From Metasolibacillus fluoroglycofenilyticus (lineage in GTDB: Bacteria; Bacillota; Bacilli; Bacillales_A; Planococcaceae), in contig NZ_PYWK01000001.1 in assembly GCF_003049645.1 (NCBI RefSeq), positions 434,001 through 498,000 on the forward strand: DNA of 64,000 nt. The letters run 5' to 3'. The notes under the pieces were generated by a model. That model searched no databases, had not been told where the DNA came from, and was given only the letters and a program-made list of their open reading frames with translations. The translations under genes were made by a program, and so were the position numbers. This document shows, piece by piece, positions 26,401 to 34,951 of this stretch (position 1 is the first letter of the stretch; every line of letters begins with the position of its first letter).

Positions 26401-27826
26401 TGATACGGCGACGGTTACATCAAGTGATACTGTAAATATTGCAGTAGATGCCCAAATAGATGACAAATATGTTGATTATAAAGCATTATTAGCATCTTAC
26501 GGTTTAAGCTACGATATTAATAGTAAATTAATTGTATTGTATGCTGTCACACGTGATGATGAAATTATTGAAGACGACTTCATTACTTTACAGCAGGATG
26601 GAACATTTGCATTTAATGTAGGAGAGCAATTAAATGAAGCAACAGATTCTATAACGATTATTATTTTAGATGCTGCTGGCAATATAAGCGAGCACACGAT
26701 TTTCGGAGAAGAAGTTTCAATTATTACATCACAAAATATAATCAATAAACTTGATGCTGCGACATTATCGGATGGATTGGATATTTCAAATAATGTGGAT
26801 GAAGAAGATTTCACAAAGGCAGCCTCAAATAAGCTAACATTTGTTTCATCTGTACCTGTTAAACAGTCATCTGCACCAATAAATGCAACTACAAAAGCTG
26901 ATGGTCCACCTAGACCAACAACATTTGAGTCAAACACGGTTGTAGATGTAACGAAGTTGGCGACATATATGGTTGCTGATAATAGTATTGTGGAAGTAAC
27001 GGAAGGCTTAGTAACAGCGAAAAAATCCGGCACAACAACAATTACAGTGAATTACGGCAAAAATACAGTGGTGATTCCTGTCACGGTAAATCCAGGTAAA
27101 ACAAACCCTGAGCCAAATCCAAATCCAAAACCAAATCCAGGTGGTGGGACTGGTGGTGGAGGCTCTGGTGGAGGAGGTAGCACTGGTGGTGGCGGTGCAA
27201 CAACACCAGAAGCGAAACCAGAAGCTGAAAAGCCTGAAATAACACAGCCAGAGGAGCAAGAAAAACCAGCTCCATCGTTTGTGCCAACAGACTTACCAGC
27301 AAACCACTGGGCAGCAAGCTATATCCAACAAATGATTAACAAAGGTCTTTTAAAAGGAAATGAAAACGGTGAAGTGAAGCCAGATGCCAACGTAACACGA
27401 GCACAATTCGCATCCATTTTAGCACGAGCATTAGATTTAAAAGCGAGTGAGAATGCACCATTCAGCGATATTGGCAAATATGCAGAGGCAACACAGGCTG
27501 AAATTGCCGCAATTTTTGAAGCAGGTATTGCAAAAGGAACAGATGGTAAATACAATCCATCAGGTGACGTGACGCGTGCACAGCTTGCATTAATGCTATA
27601 TCGTGCTTATGAATATGTAACTGGTGAGAAGTATGTGCCAAAAGGTCAGCCATCATTTACTGACTTAGGCAAGTACAATGAAGAAACAATTACAGCGATT
27701 GCAATGCTTGAAGAACTAGGTATTGCATCAGGTGACCAAGGGAAGTTCAAGCCAACAGCACCAGCAACACGTGCGCACACGGCAAAAATGGTCATTAATT
27801 TCTTGGAAGTAATTGACGGTTTATAG
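23480..27826 (+). CDS. SLH-anchored S8 surface protease, paralogue
   Basis: A 1448-residue paralogue of the protein at 16630, colinear along its whole length. Signal peptide LFAIFVAFIMILSMLSP, I9-like propeptide, catalytic Asp217, His280 and Ser610 (VAVLDTGID, SHGTHVAG, GTSMATPHIAG), a PA domain, Ig-like modules, a linker rich in Asn-Pro and Gly (NPEPNPNPKPNPGGG) and three SLH repeats ending near the C terminus. The frame is open from 23441; GGGAGG at 23466-23471 favours the TTG at 23480, and the mature start RNKGTKKLFAIF then matches the paralogue. Extra inserts are in the Ig-like region and linker. Duplicate genes flanking a third protease suggest local amplification. Confidence 0.9.
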   Translation: MRNKGTKKLFAIFVAFIMILSMLSPMQVSANDDFSELKLSNDEATLLTKAAIVEQLNISNGPAVLHPDLQDLSGNSPVAVIVHLSEKPVALEKGIRDLEGRSFSAAEAQKVEQTVQMQQAEVLQEIKKENVSFEQGYTFNTVLNGFAAQIKASDLEKLLEIEGVTLIEPDAEVYAYEEASAAGQVEAYMNTSNSFLGIEQLWARGIEGQGVKVAVLDTGIDTTHPEFAGIYKGGKNFILHDPNMYKLPRDDNDGSETKPFERPDHQPLVNARGSSYATSHGTHVAGTIAAIGANQYGIKGIAPKVDLYSYRVLGAYGSGATSGIVAAIEYAVEQEIDVINLSLGGGSNSENDASSFAINNAALAGVIAVIATGNDGPGRGTMGTPATSPLGIAVGNSTNPETAYHAVTTVSAGSFEWSQQLNLMATTFGEDLAQQLSGEFELVAVPGIGTAANYTGIDVNGKIALISRGDIPFVEKIEHAKNAGAVGAIIHNFAGGTNAPGPSETFLGDSFDFIPTFDMSVTDGEALRSALASATVGTISFNEYGSVSSIGDEINDSSSRGPSTPNFDIKPDVVAPGTNIMSTVPTYKTNTAAGEAINPAQAYDRKTGTSMATPHIAGIAALIKQANPSWTPFDVKVALANTADILDTSKYDVFDQGAGRVNAYEAAFPSALAYVQDTAKRDASGAIVAHEKGSVTFGPQPIKEQNISITKEITVQDIGGIGGNYSVSVDMLQGFGDATVTVDKSSFTLNGEELLTVTLTASRNTAAKLGDEIFGYIHLTPSQTVTTETQIFVDRAELNMTEEEAIQLNVVEKTTTTPVTHTTISLPFAADFGGEAPTTIENMAITETDLSFNDDGINDSAELTFTLTGDVATNYIELWDLEDPEGGEYDDGYIGYLHASTSLGAGSWRLEIDGYYTPWGSTGAELIPDGVYTIDFTALTPTGVIGDYVGPVFVKSTAAALKNINITSDSVTSGDTATVTSSDTVNIAVDAQIDDKYVDYKALLASYGLSYDINSKLIVLYAVTRDDEIIEDDFITLQQDGTFAFNVGEQLNEATDSITIIILDAAGNISEHTIFGEEVSIITSQNIINKLDAATLSDGLDISNNVDEEDFTKAASNKLTFVSSVPVKQSSAPINATTKADGPPRPTTFESNTVVDVTKLATYMVADNSIVEVTEGLVTAKKSGTTTITVNYGKNTVVIPVTVNPGKTNPEPNPNPKPNPGGGTGGGGSGGGGSTGGGGATTPEAKPEAEKPEITQPEEQEKPAPSFVPTDLPANHWAASYIQQMINKGLLKGNENGEVKPDANVTRAQFASILARALDLKASENAPFSDIGKYAEATQAEIAAIFEAGIAKGTDGKYNPSGDVTRAQLALMLYRAYEYVTGEKYVPKGQPSFTDLGKYNEETITAIAMLEELGIASGDQGKFKPTAPATRAHTAKMVINFLEVIDGL

Positions 27827-27833
27827 TAAAACA

Positions 27834-27870
27834 AAGAGGCTGCTCAGATTTTTGAGCAGTCTTTTATTTT
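27834..27870 (+). terminator. terminator after second SLH protease
   Basis: CTGCTCA (27840-27846) pairs with TGAGCAG (27853-27859), extended by flanking AG/CT, and runs into CTTTTATTTT. Confidence 0.85.
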
Positions 27871-27954
27871 AGTTAATATTACGAAATTTTTACTTTAAAT
27901 GATTGCAAACAAGCAGGACGATACAATAAAATGACTGTAAAAGGGAGGGTTTGA

Positions 27955-28863
27955 ATGGTTATTTTACCTCGAGAGGAATCCGTAAAAGAATATTTATTGC
28001 AAGCTGCCATTCGTCGAGGGTTCCCGGGATTAAAAGATGAATTAATTCGAGTGCAACAGGGGCTAGCCGGAGAGCGATATGTCGACCGTAGCTGGCATGA
28101 TATGCAATTAGATGAGAAGTATTTTTTACTTCATAATTTCAGCACAGCTACGCATCAAATGGATACGCTATTTCTTTGCGAAAAGTTTATTCTTATCGTT
28201 GAAATTAAAAATATTGCGGGGCGTATTGATTTTAATGAAAAGTGCCATCAGTTTACTCGAACTCTTGAAAACGGAACTCTCCAGGGCTTTAGAAATCCAC
28301 TTGATCAAGTACGCCGTCATCAACGCTTCCTACGACAGCTATTCCCCATTTTGCCTGTCATCTATGTAATTGTGCTAGCCCACCCGAAAACAATTATTGG
28401 TCAAATACCCCCAAATGAACCAATCATTCATTGTAGCGGTTTGGAATTCTATGTTCGAAAGCTTCTAATGATGTACAAACCACAATTATCAAAAGAACAA
28501 CTCCAACAACTTAAATATGAGTTACTTCAAATGCATACGATTTCCACACCAAAATTAAATATTGATAAAACAAAAATACACACAGGCGTTCTATGTGGAA
28601 ATTGTAATAATAATCACAAAATGTTATTTCAATACGGGCAATTCATCTGCCTTAAATGTAAAACAAAGGATGGAGGTGCGCTATTACTGCAAGCAATGGA
28701 AGATTACAAGTTGCTAATTAATAGTTGGATTACAAATAGGGAATTTCGTAATTTTACTGGAGTCACTTCAGTCTATGCTGCAAGCCGTCTATTAAAAAAG
28801 CTAAACTTTCCACACGAAGGAGATAAAAAAGGAAGGAAATACTTGATTTCTGTAAAAAAATAG
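27955..28863 (+). CDS. NERD-domain protein with zinc-ribbon
   Basis: A 302-residue cytosolic protein. Residues about 35-130 form a NERD (nuclease-related) domain: FLLHNFSTATHQMDTLFL, then ILIVEIKNIAG, with Asp of QMDTLF, Glu and Lys of VEIKN at the usual restriction-endonuclease-like active-site positions. Near the C terminus CGNC (about residue 213) and CLKC (about 232) form a likely zinc ribbon. No signal or membrane segment. The ATG has AAAGGGAGG upstream. It stands alone, read in the same direction as its neighbours. NERD proteins of Bacillales are common, and their exact function is unsettled; DNA processing is inferred from the fold only. Confidence 0.88.
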   Translation: MVILPREESVKEYLLQAAIRRGFPGLKDELIRVQQGLAGERYVDRSWHDMQLDEKYFLLHNFSTATHQMDTLFLCEKFILIVEIKNIAGRIDFNEKCHQFTRTLENGTLQGFRNPLDQVRRHQRFLRQLFPILPVIYVIVLAHPKTIIGQIPPNEPIIHCSGLEFYVRKLLMMYKPQLSKEQLQQLKYELLQMHTISTPKLNIDKTKIHTGVLCGNCNNNHKMLFQYGQFICLKCKTKDGGALLLQAMEDYKLLINSWITNREFRNFTGVTSVYAASRLLKKLNFPHEGDKKGRKYLISVKK

Positions 28864-28875
28864 AGCGAGAACTGA

Positions 28876-28984
28876 GGCAAGGGGCAAATATATTCGAGGA
28901 GTTGCAAATAAATCGGGAGAAGTCGCAAATATATTCGAAAAGTCGCAAATAACCCGGGGCAAATCGCAAATATTCAAATAAATC
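28876..28984 (+). repeat. tandem array of AAGTCGCAAATAWATC-type units (array 1)
   Basis: About five imperfect 20-21-base units, for example AAGTCGCAAATATATTCGAA, with the core GTCGCAAATA. It lies just after the NERD gene. Related arrays are at 44125, 48284, 54160 and 56690, all in the same orientation. Confidence 0.8.
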
Positions 28985-29123
28985 ATTTTTAATGTAACTT
29001 CCTCCAAAAATATGCGTCTAATTTTATGTAAAAAATTATGCTAGACACCAAAAGAGCAAAAAAAAATGTTAAAATAACAAATAGGTTGTAATTTTAGCAT
29101 TTCTATTAAAGGAGGAAGAATAA

Positions 29124-31925
29124 ATGAAAAAATCATATAAAAAAATGCTAGCTTCTACGGCAGCAATAGCGTTAGTAGCTTCGGCGGTAGCGCCAGTTGC
29201 AAGTGCGGCATCTTTTAAAGATTTGAATGGTCATATGTATGAGAATGAAATTTTAGCATTAGTAGATGCGGGGATTATTAATGGCTATCCAGATGGAACG
29301 TTTCTTCCAAACAATTCATTAACGCGTTCAGATGTTGTAAAGCTATTAGGAAAATATTTAGTGTCATTAGGGCATGAGGTTCCAAGTGATTACAAAACGA
29401 AAATGCGTTTTACAGATTTAACAGCTCAATCTCAGGACGAGCTCTTACAATATGCGGCACTTGTTAAAGATGTAGGGGTGTTCCAAGGTAGCGCTGGTCA
29501 GTTAATGCACCGCGATGAAATGCGTCGTGACCAAATGGCAACGGTGCTTGTGCGCGCATTTAATGTTATCAATGACTTTGATTATGTAGCGCATGTGAAG
29601 GAACAGGGCTTTACAAGCACAATTTCTGACTTAAATCGAACAACAGTTGAACACCAAACAAATATTGCGGTACTCGATTATTATGACATGGTAAAAGGTG
29701 CTTCATTTAACCCGAAAGATATGACGAAGCGTGGGCAGTTTGCTTATTTCCTATACCATATGTTAAATGTTGAAACGAAGCCTGTTTTAACAGTTAAAAA
29801 AATAGAAGTGCAAGCAGCGGACAAGCTTTCAGTGACGTTGTCAGATGACAAAGCATATACAGTAACGCTGTCAAAGCCGTTAGTTGAAAATGTGGAAACA
29901 GATGTAACATTCACAATTGATAAAGTAGAGTATTCTGCAAAAGTAAAATATGAAGTGCCAGACTTAAAGGTAACTGCGGTTTCAAATCCGAATAGTGCGC
30001 AAATTAAAATTGACTTTAACCAACCAGTGGCACTTGCTAACGTATTAAATGAAGCAGATGTAAATAAAATTGTTAAAGTAGCGGGAATCGCAACACCAGG
30101 TAAAGTAGATTTACTAAAAGGTGAGCTAAGCGCTGATAAAAAATCTTTAACAGTAACGATTAAAGGATTAAAGCCTTTAGCAGAAGGGCGCTATAATGTT
30201 GTTGTAGAAGGTGTAAAAACGGAAAAAGGCTTAACGTTGATTAAATATGATGAAGTGCCAACATTCGTCGCAGACAAAGCAGCGCCGGATATTGCTTCTG
30301 TTGAAAATGCAAGTGCCACACGAATAAAGGTAAAGTTTACAGAGCCTGTAGTAAACACTTCTGGAACAACGCAATTTACATTACCGAACGGTTCGATTAT
30401 TTCGAATGTAACGGGGGTATTAGAAAGAAATGCAACAGAGGTAACATATGACTTTACAAATGCATCAGTGAATGGAGTAGCTTTATCGCCAGGAACTACT
30501 GTCAATATTACGTTCGGTGCATTAGTGGATATTTCAAATAATGTTGCACCTGCAAATACCATTAAAACGTCAGCTACAATCGGTGTCCGTGATGGTGTTG
30601 CCCCAACATTATTAAATATTGAGCAAGTTGGAGCACGTAAATTTAAGCTGATTTTCTCAGAGGAAATTCGTGATTTGACGCGTTCAGACATTACGGTAAC
30701 ACAAAACTCACAAACTTTAGGTGTTATTAATGTAGAAAAAGATAAAAATGAACCGAAGGCGTATGTCATTGAAACAGCACAGGAATTAAATGGGTATGCA
30801 ACAGTAGCGAACGCATCAGGTCGCTACATCACAGACCTATCAGGTGAAGTAAATACATTTTATATGTACTTTAATTTCGTCAGAGATACAACGGTGCCGA
30901 ACTATGTATCAACAAAGGTTGTCAAAGAAAATAATGAGGAATATTTAGAAGTTTTATTTGACCGCAATATTAACTTGGCGCCTAACCCAAATATAGCCTT
31001 TACAGGGTGGTACTCACAATCAAATGGTCAACAAGGACAACTGAATGTTTCTGCAATCCCACAAAAAGTAGCAGCGAACGATAAAGCGCTACGTGTTAAG
31101 CTACGTGACTTATTAGGCGTTGGTACAGACTTTGCAGGTGCAAAATATGTTGGGCAATTGCATTTAACAGGTGTAATTAGCGAATATGGGTACGCTGTCG
31201 CAACTGCACCACAGCAAATTAATTTTGACCGTTTAGGTGATTTAGGTAGTGTTACAGGTAGAGTAATTGTTGAAAGAGTAGAATCGGTTCCTACAACTGA
31301 AGGCAGCAGATACCAAAACATTCGTGTAACATACTCACATGCTGTTGATTTTGCTTCAGCAGCAGATTTTACAAATTATTTTGTAGAAGGGGCACAGGTA
31401 GTGAGTGCTTTACCGACACAAGGTGGACTGGCTAACCGTCAAATTGATTTACGTGTCACAGTAAACGATACAGCACAATTAGATCAATTCTTAACAAATG
31501 TAACAATTAATAATGTTTATGCAACTGGTCGTAATGTATTAGTAGATCCTTATTATAATGTGCCATTAGTGTTGCGTGAAAATATTAAACCATATGTAAC
31601 AGATGGAATTAATGTATCCATCAATCCACAAAAAGTTGGGGAAAGAATCAGCCTCACATTCTCAGAGCCTGTGCGTACTACATCTACTCTCCCATTCTCT
31701 GTGAAAATTGGTAATACAGACATAGCAACAGGTGTTAATTATAGTAGTGATAATAGAGTATTAAATATTGTTCTATCACGTACGATTCAACAAGGTGAAG
31801 TAGTAACAGTTGAATTAAATCCAAATGTAACAATTACAGATGCAGCAGATAACGTACTTGATTTTAGAAAAACTGTCTTCTCATTTGATGGAAACACGCA
31901 GCGATATACGTACGGACAACAATAA
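29124..31925 (+). CDS. S-layer-like protein with N-terminal SLH domains
   Basis: A 933-residue exported protein built like the S-layer proteins of Bacillales. Signal peptide of about 29 residues ending ASA (KMLASTAAIALVASAVAPVASA), three SLH repeats to about residue 215 (FKDLNGHMYENEILALVDAG and INGYPDGTFLPN in the first), then about 700 residues of beta-rich Ig-like modules (repeated patterns such as FTEPVVNTSGTTQF, FSEEIRDLTRSDI, FSEPVRTTSTLPF). The ribosome site AAAGGAGGAAGA is strong and the 5' leader is long and AT-rich. It could be a main or an alternative S-layer subunit. A GTGTAG hairpin terminator follows. Confidence 0.87.
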   Translation: MKKSYKKMLASTAAIALVASAVAPVASAASFKDLNGHMYENEILALVDAGIINGYPDGTFLPNNSLTRSDVVKLLGKYLVSLGHEVPSDYKTKMRFTDLTAQSQDELLQYAALVKDVGVFQGSAGQLMHRDEMRRDQMATVLVRAFNVINDFDYVAHVKEQGFTSTISDLNRTTVEHQTNIAVLDYYDMVKGASFNPKDMTKRGQFAYFLYHMLNVETKPVLTVKKIEVQAADKLSVTLSDDKAYTVTLSKPLVENVETDVTFTIDKVEYSAKVKYEVPDLKVTAVSNPNSAQIKIDFNQPVALANVLNEADVNKIVKVAGIATPGKVDLLKGELSADKKSLTVTIKGLKPLAEGRYNVVVEGVKTEKGLTLIKYDEVPTFVADKAAPDIASVENASATRIKVKFTEPVVNTSGTTQFTLPNGSIISNVTGVLERNATEVTYDFTNASVNGVALSPGTTVNITFGALVDISNNVAPANTIKTSATIGVRDGVAPTLLNIEQVGARKFKLIFSEEIRDLTRSDITVTQNSQTLGVINVEKDKNEPKAYVIETAQELNGYATVANASGRYITDLSGEVNTFYMYFNFVRDTTVPNYVSTKVVKENNEEYLEVLFDRNINLAPNPNIAFTGWYSQSNGQQGQLNVSAIPQKVAANDKALRVKLRDLLGVGTDFAGAKYVGQLHLTGVISEYGYAVATAPQQINFDRLGDLGSVTGRVIVERVESVPTTEGSRYQNIRVTYSHAVDFASAADFTNYFVEGAQVVSALPTQGGLANRQIDLRVTVNDTAQLDQFLTNVTINNVYATGRNVLVDPYYNVPLVLRENIKPYVTDGINVSINPQKVGERISLTFSEPVRTTSTLPFSVKIGNTDIATGVNYSSDNRVLNIVLSRTIQQGEVVTVELNPNVTITDAADNVLDFRKTVFSFDGNTQRYTYGQQ

Positions 31926-31992
31926 AAAAGCTATTATTACTATAAAGTAACGAAACTGTAATAAAAGTTCGATGCATTTTAATATAAAATGT

Positions 31993-32025
31993 AAGATGGT
32001 GTAGCTTGCTACACCATCTTTTAAA
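31993..32025 (+). terminator. terminator after the S-layer-like gene
   Basis: AAGATGGTGTAG (31993-32004) pairs perfectly with CTACACCATCTT (32009-32020) over a CTTG loop and is followed by TTAAATT. Confidence 0.88.
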
Positions 32026-32191
32026 TTTCTTCTGCCTTTATAGGCGGTGAGGTGGAGGCTTTATCGATGCGTGGTTTGATGGGGAAATCTAGAATAAAGC
32101 TAGTCGAGGCGTGATGGATGTTCGTCATGTATAATAAAAAAGTTAAAGCAAAAAATAAGTTGAAGCATATGAAAGAAGGAGTTATAGCGAG

Positions 32192-34606
32192 ATGAAGAAA
32201 TTACTATCTACATTACTTGTGCTCTTGCTTGTTAGCTCTGCAATGACGCCAGCAGCTATTTATGCAGCGGAGGAGCAGAACGATAATGAACCACTTATTG
32301 GCACAGTGGAAGAGGAAACAGCGGCACCTGAACAAGTCGAGGGGCAAGAGGAGAAAGTAGAGGCAGAGGGCAAGCTCGCCGAGGAAGAGCAGCTAACTGA
32401 AGAAACGACGCCAAGTCTAGAAGAACAGTCTACAGTTGAGGCACAATATGTAACTGTTCCTCAAAAGCTAGCAGATATTCCAAATAGCTTTTGGGCTAAA
32501 AATGAAGTGATGCAGCTTGTTGAAATAGGCGCAATTAATGGTTATCCAGATGGAGAGTTCCGCCCGGCATTAACGATTTCAGTAGGACAGTCAACGAATC
32601 TGTTAAAGGGTGCTTTACAGTTACCAGAGGCGCCATATCAGCCGATTTTCAAAGATGTAAGTGAAAAATCAAGCTTTGCAGCAGGGGTATTTTCTACATA
32701 TAAAGCAGGAATTTTTAAAGGCAAGAAAGATGGAACTTTCGGTGTAGCCGAACCATTAACACGTGAAATGATGGCATCGGCACTAGTGAATGCCTTTCAT
32801 TTAAAGGATACAGGCGAGGCTATTACATTCAAGGATTGGGATAAAATTAGCGAGGCGCATCGTGAAAATGTCAAAATTCTAGCGCAGCACGGCATTACAA
32901 CAGGGCGTGAAGATGGAACATATGACCCGAAAGCTGTCGTTAATCGTGTGACATTTGCTGTTATGATTCATCGTGCACTCGTTATGAACAATGATATTGT
33001 CGCAAAGGACTATACCATTGAAACGACACAACAGTCGAATTTTACATTGTTCCGTAAAGAAGCAAACTTTGTCCAAGTGACGAAGGGAGAAAGCCCGTTA
33101 TACGTGCGTGCAGAGCAGCCAATTAAATTAACAAATACGAAAACTGAAAATTTTGGTGTTGCAACAGATACGATTTACTCATATAAAATTGGCTCACATG
33201 CTACATTAAAAGTGACGGTGCGCAAGCTGACAAACGGGGATGAATTTGTTTTTTCAACATTAACGAATACTGACAATGCTAAGGTGAGTGTTGATTTATT
33301 TCAAAAGCAATTGGGCGTAACGAATTTCCGTCTTTACCGCTATGACCGTTTCCCGATTTCAAAAAACTCAAATGATGTGTTCGGCTATGATTCATCTAGT
33401 TACCCAACAGGAATGATGCGCTTTATGACGAATGACCAGCTTGCTGGTGACCGCATGGTTGGACAGGCTTATCGTTCAAAGCAACTTGTGAAAACATATG
33501 ATAATGGTGGCGCTAGCTATATGCGTGATTTACAAGCGGAGTATGAGGCCTTGTCATACATTTGGCTAGGAACAGACTTAATTTCGTATTATACGCTAAA
33601 TTCACAAGGGCAGGACATTGTAGATACGTGGTATATGGATTCAAATGAGCGACTTTTTAAAACGGACGATGCGATGAATAAATGGATGATTGAAACCGCA
33701 GCGAATTATAAAAAGCGCAATAATTGGTATACTGCTGAAGGACCTTACAATAAAATGGCTACAACGACGGAGCCGATGCCAAAATCTTATCAAGGCTTCG
33801 GACGTAATTTATTGTTAGTAAAAGAGGATCGTGCACTTGTTTTATACAAGGAGCAAGGGGATCGTTACTTTGCAAACTTAGTGAAAAATTCCTTTATTAG
33901 CCTACAGAAATTTAAGGGTGATAAAACATATTGGGAAACAGAAGTGACAAGCACATATTTACAAGGCTTGTACGACATTCACGCACCGTTTATTGACACG
34001 CGTTTTAATGAGCAAATCGCATTATTCTACTATAATTCTGGAGCTGAATTTGAAATTCCGAATTACAAGGAGCCGCTACGAAATTATGCAGATTTAATCG
34101 TTTCTCAAAGAACAAATAACAATGTTATTCGTGTTAGCAGAGATAGTTATTATATTCCAGATTATTTCCCAATTAAGCAAAATGTCACAACCCACACATC
34201 AATGAATCATTTACTTGGTGGCATGAACATATTATTAATGGCTTATAATGAATTCGGTGATGCAAAATATCTCGAAACAGCAACAGCCATTGTAACAGCA
34301 CTATCAATTGAAAAGGATAAATGGATTCGTTCAAATGGAGATATCTGGTATCGTGTGAACAAGGAAGGTCAATTCGCAGGTACAGACTACCAACATCTAA
34401 CATTAGAGGATTTAATTCAATCCTATCGTTTATGGAAGGATATTGACCCAACCTATTTATACGTATTAGAGGAAATGATTTCCTCAAAAGCAGGCTATTT
34501 ATCAACAAATCAATTCGGCTACACAATGAAAATTAAAAACGGCCTCGAAGCAATCGACATGCTTCACTATTTACCAGAAGGCCCACTATATACAGACGCA
34601 TTATAG
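32192..34606 (+). CDS. SLH protein with a large C-terminal domain of unknown function
   Basis: An 804-residue exported protein. Signal peptide LLSTLLVLLLVSSAMTPAAIYAA, an acidic Glu-rich linker (residues about 28-90), then three SLH repeats to about 270 (FWAKNEVMQLVEIGAINGYP, GIFKGKKDGTFG, GITTGREDGTYDPKAVV). The remaining 530 residues are not firmly recognised. The last 250 alternate helices with Trp/Tyr-rich turns (HLLGGMNILLMAYNEFGDAK, DLIQSYRLWKDIDPTYL), recalling alpha/alpha-toroid carbohydrate-active proteins, such as the C-terminal part of glucuronyl C5-epimerases. That is a guess from pattern only. AAGGAG lies ten bases before the ATG. The gene ends directly before a shared hairpin. 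Confidence 0.8.
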   Translation: MKKLLSTLLVLLLVSSAMTPAAIYAAEEQNDNEPLIGTVEEETAAPEQVEGQEEKVEAEGKLAEEEQLTEETTPSLEEQSTVEAQYVTVPQKLADIPNSFWAKNEVMQLVEIGAINGYPDGEFRPALTISVGQSTNLLKGALQLPEAPYQPIFKDVSEKSSFAAGVFSTYKAGIFKGKKDGTFGVAEPLTREMMASALVNAFHLKDTGEAITFKDWDKISEAHRENVKILAQHGITTGREDGTYDPKAVVNRVTFAVMIHRALVMNNDIVAKDYTIETTQQSNFTLFRKEANFVQVTKGESPLYVRAEQPIKLTNTKTENFGVATDTIYSYKIGSHATLKVTVRKLTNGDEFVFSTLTNTDNAKVSVDLFQKQLGVTNFRLYRYDRFPISKNSNDVFGYDSSSYPTGMMRFMTNDQLAGDRMVGQAYRSKQLVKTYDNGGASYMRDLQAEYEALSYIWLGTDLISYYTLNSQGQDIVDTWYMDSNERLFKTDDAMNKWMIETAANYKKRNNWYTAEGPYNKMATTTEPMPKSYQGFGRNLLLVKEDRALVLYKEQGDRYFANLVKNSFISLQKFKGDKTYWETEVTSTYLQGLYDIHAPFIDTRFNEQIALFYYNSGAEFEIPNYKEPLRNYADLIVSQRTNNNVIRVSRDSYYIPDYFPIKQNVTTHTSMNHLLGGMNILLMAYNEFGDAKYLETATAIVTALSIEKDKWIRSNGDIWYRVNKEGQFAGTDYQHLTLEDLIQSYRLWKDIDPTYLYVLEEMISSKAGYLSTNQFGYTMKIKNGLEAIDMLHYLPEGPLYTDAL

Positions 34607-34611
34607 AAAAG

Positions 34612-34656
34612 AGCGTCCAAAATGCCGTGCAGTTGCCGACATTTTGGACGCTTTCG
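34612..34656 (+). terminator. hairpin of the GCCGTGCAGTTGCC-loop family
   Basis: AGCGTCCAAAATG (34612-34624) pairs perfectly with CATTTTGGACGCT (34640-34652). The loop CCGTGCAGTTGCCGA recurs in hairpins at 39000 and 53971. It follows the SLH gene by a few bases, so it probably serves as terminator. Confidence 0.8.
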
Positions 34657-34744
34657 TTGATGTTTGAGGCTGATAAAGTTAGAGAGCGCTTGGCGATCAA
34701 AGGGAAGAAACGAAAATCTTGAAGAGCTTAGGTAAACCTAGGGA

Positions 34745-34840
34745 TGTGGAATAAACCTCTGAAAACATGGAATAAACCTCGAAAAACATGGAATAAATCT
34801 CTGAAAACGTGGAATAAACATCAAAAAACGTAGAATAATC
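34745..34840 (+). repeat. tandem GGAATAAACCTC-type units
   Basis: About four units of 23-24 bases, of the type GGAATAAACCTCTGAAAACAT, plus a decayed fifth. The phase drifts slightly. It lies directly upstream of the big repeat-protein gene and resembles the GTCGCAAATAAATC arrays in style but not in sequence. Confidence 0.75.
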
Positions 34841-34951
34841 CCCATGCGTTTCGCAAAACTACATACAAATTCCTATCATCCACTTGAAAAAATATGCTTT
34901 TTACCGATAAATAACCTAAGTCGACTTACGCATGAGAGGATGAATAAAGAC

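Noticed and set aside
26509-27033. Long minus-strand frame of 174 codons opposite the second SLH protease
   Set aside because: A shadow of codon bias in the real gene: no start site and no recognisable protein features.
30191-30769. Minus-strand frame of 192 codons opposite the S-layer-like gene
   Set aside because: Same reason: mirror of the Thr/Val-rich coding strand, with no ribosome site or family resemblance.
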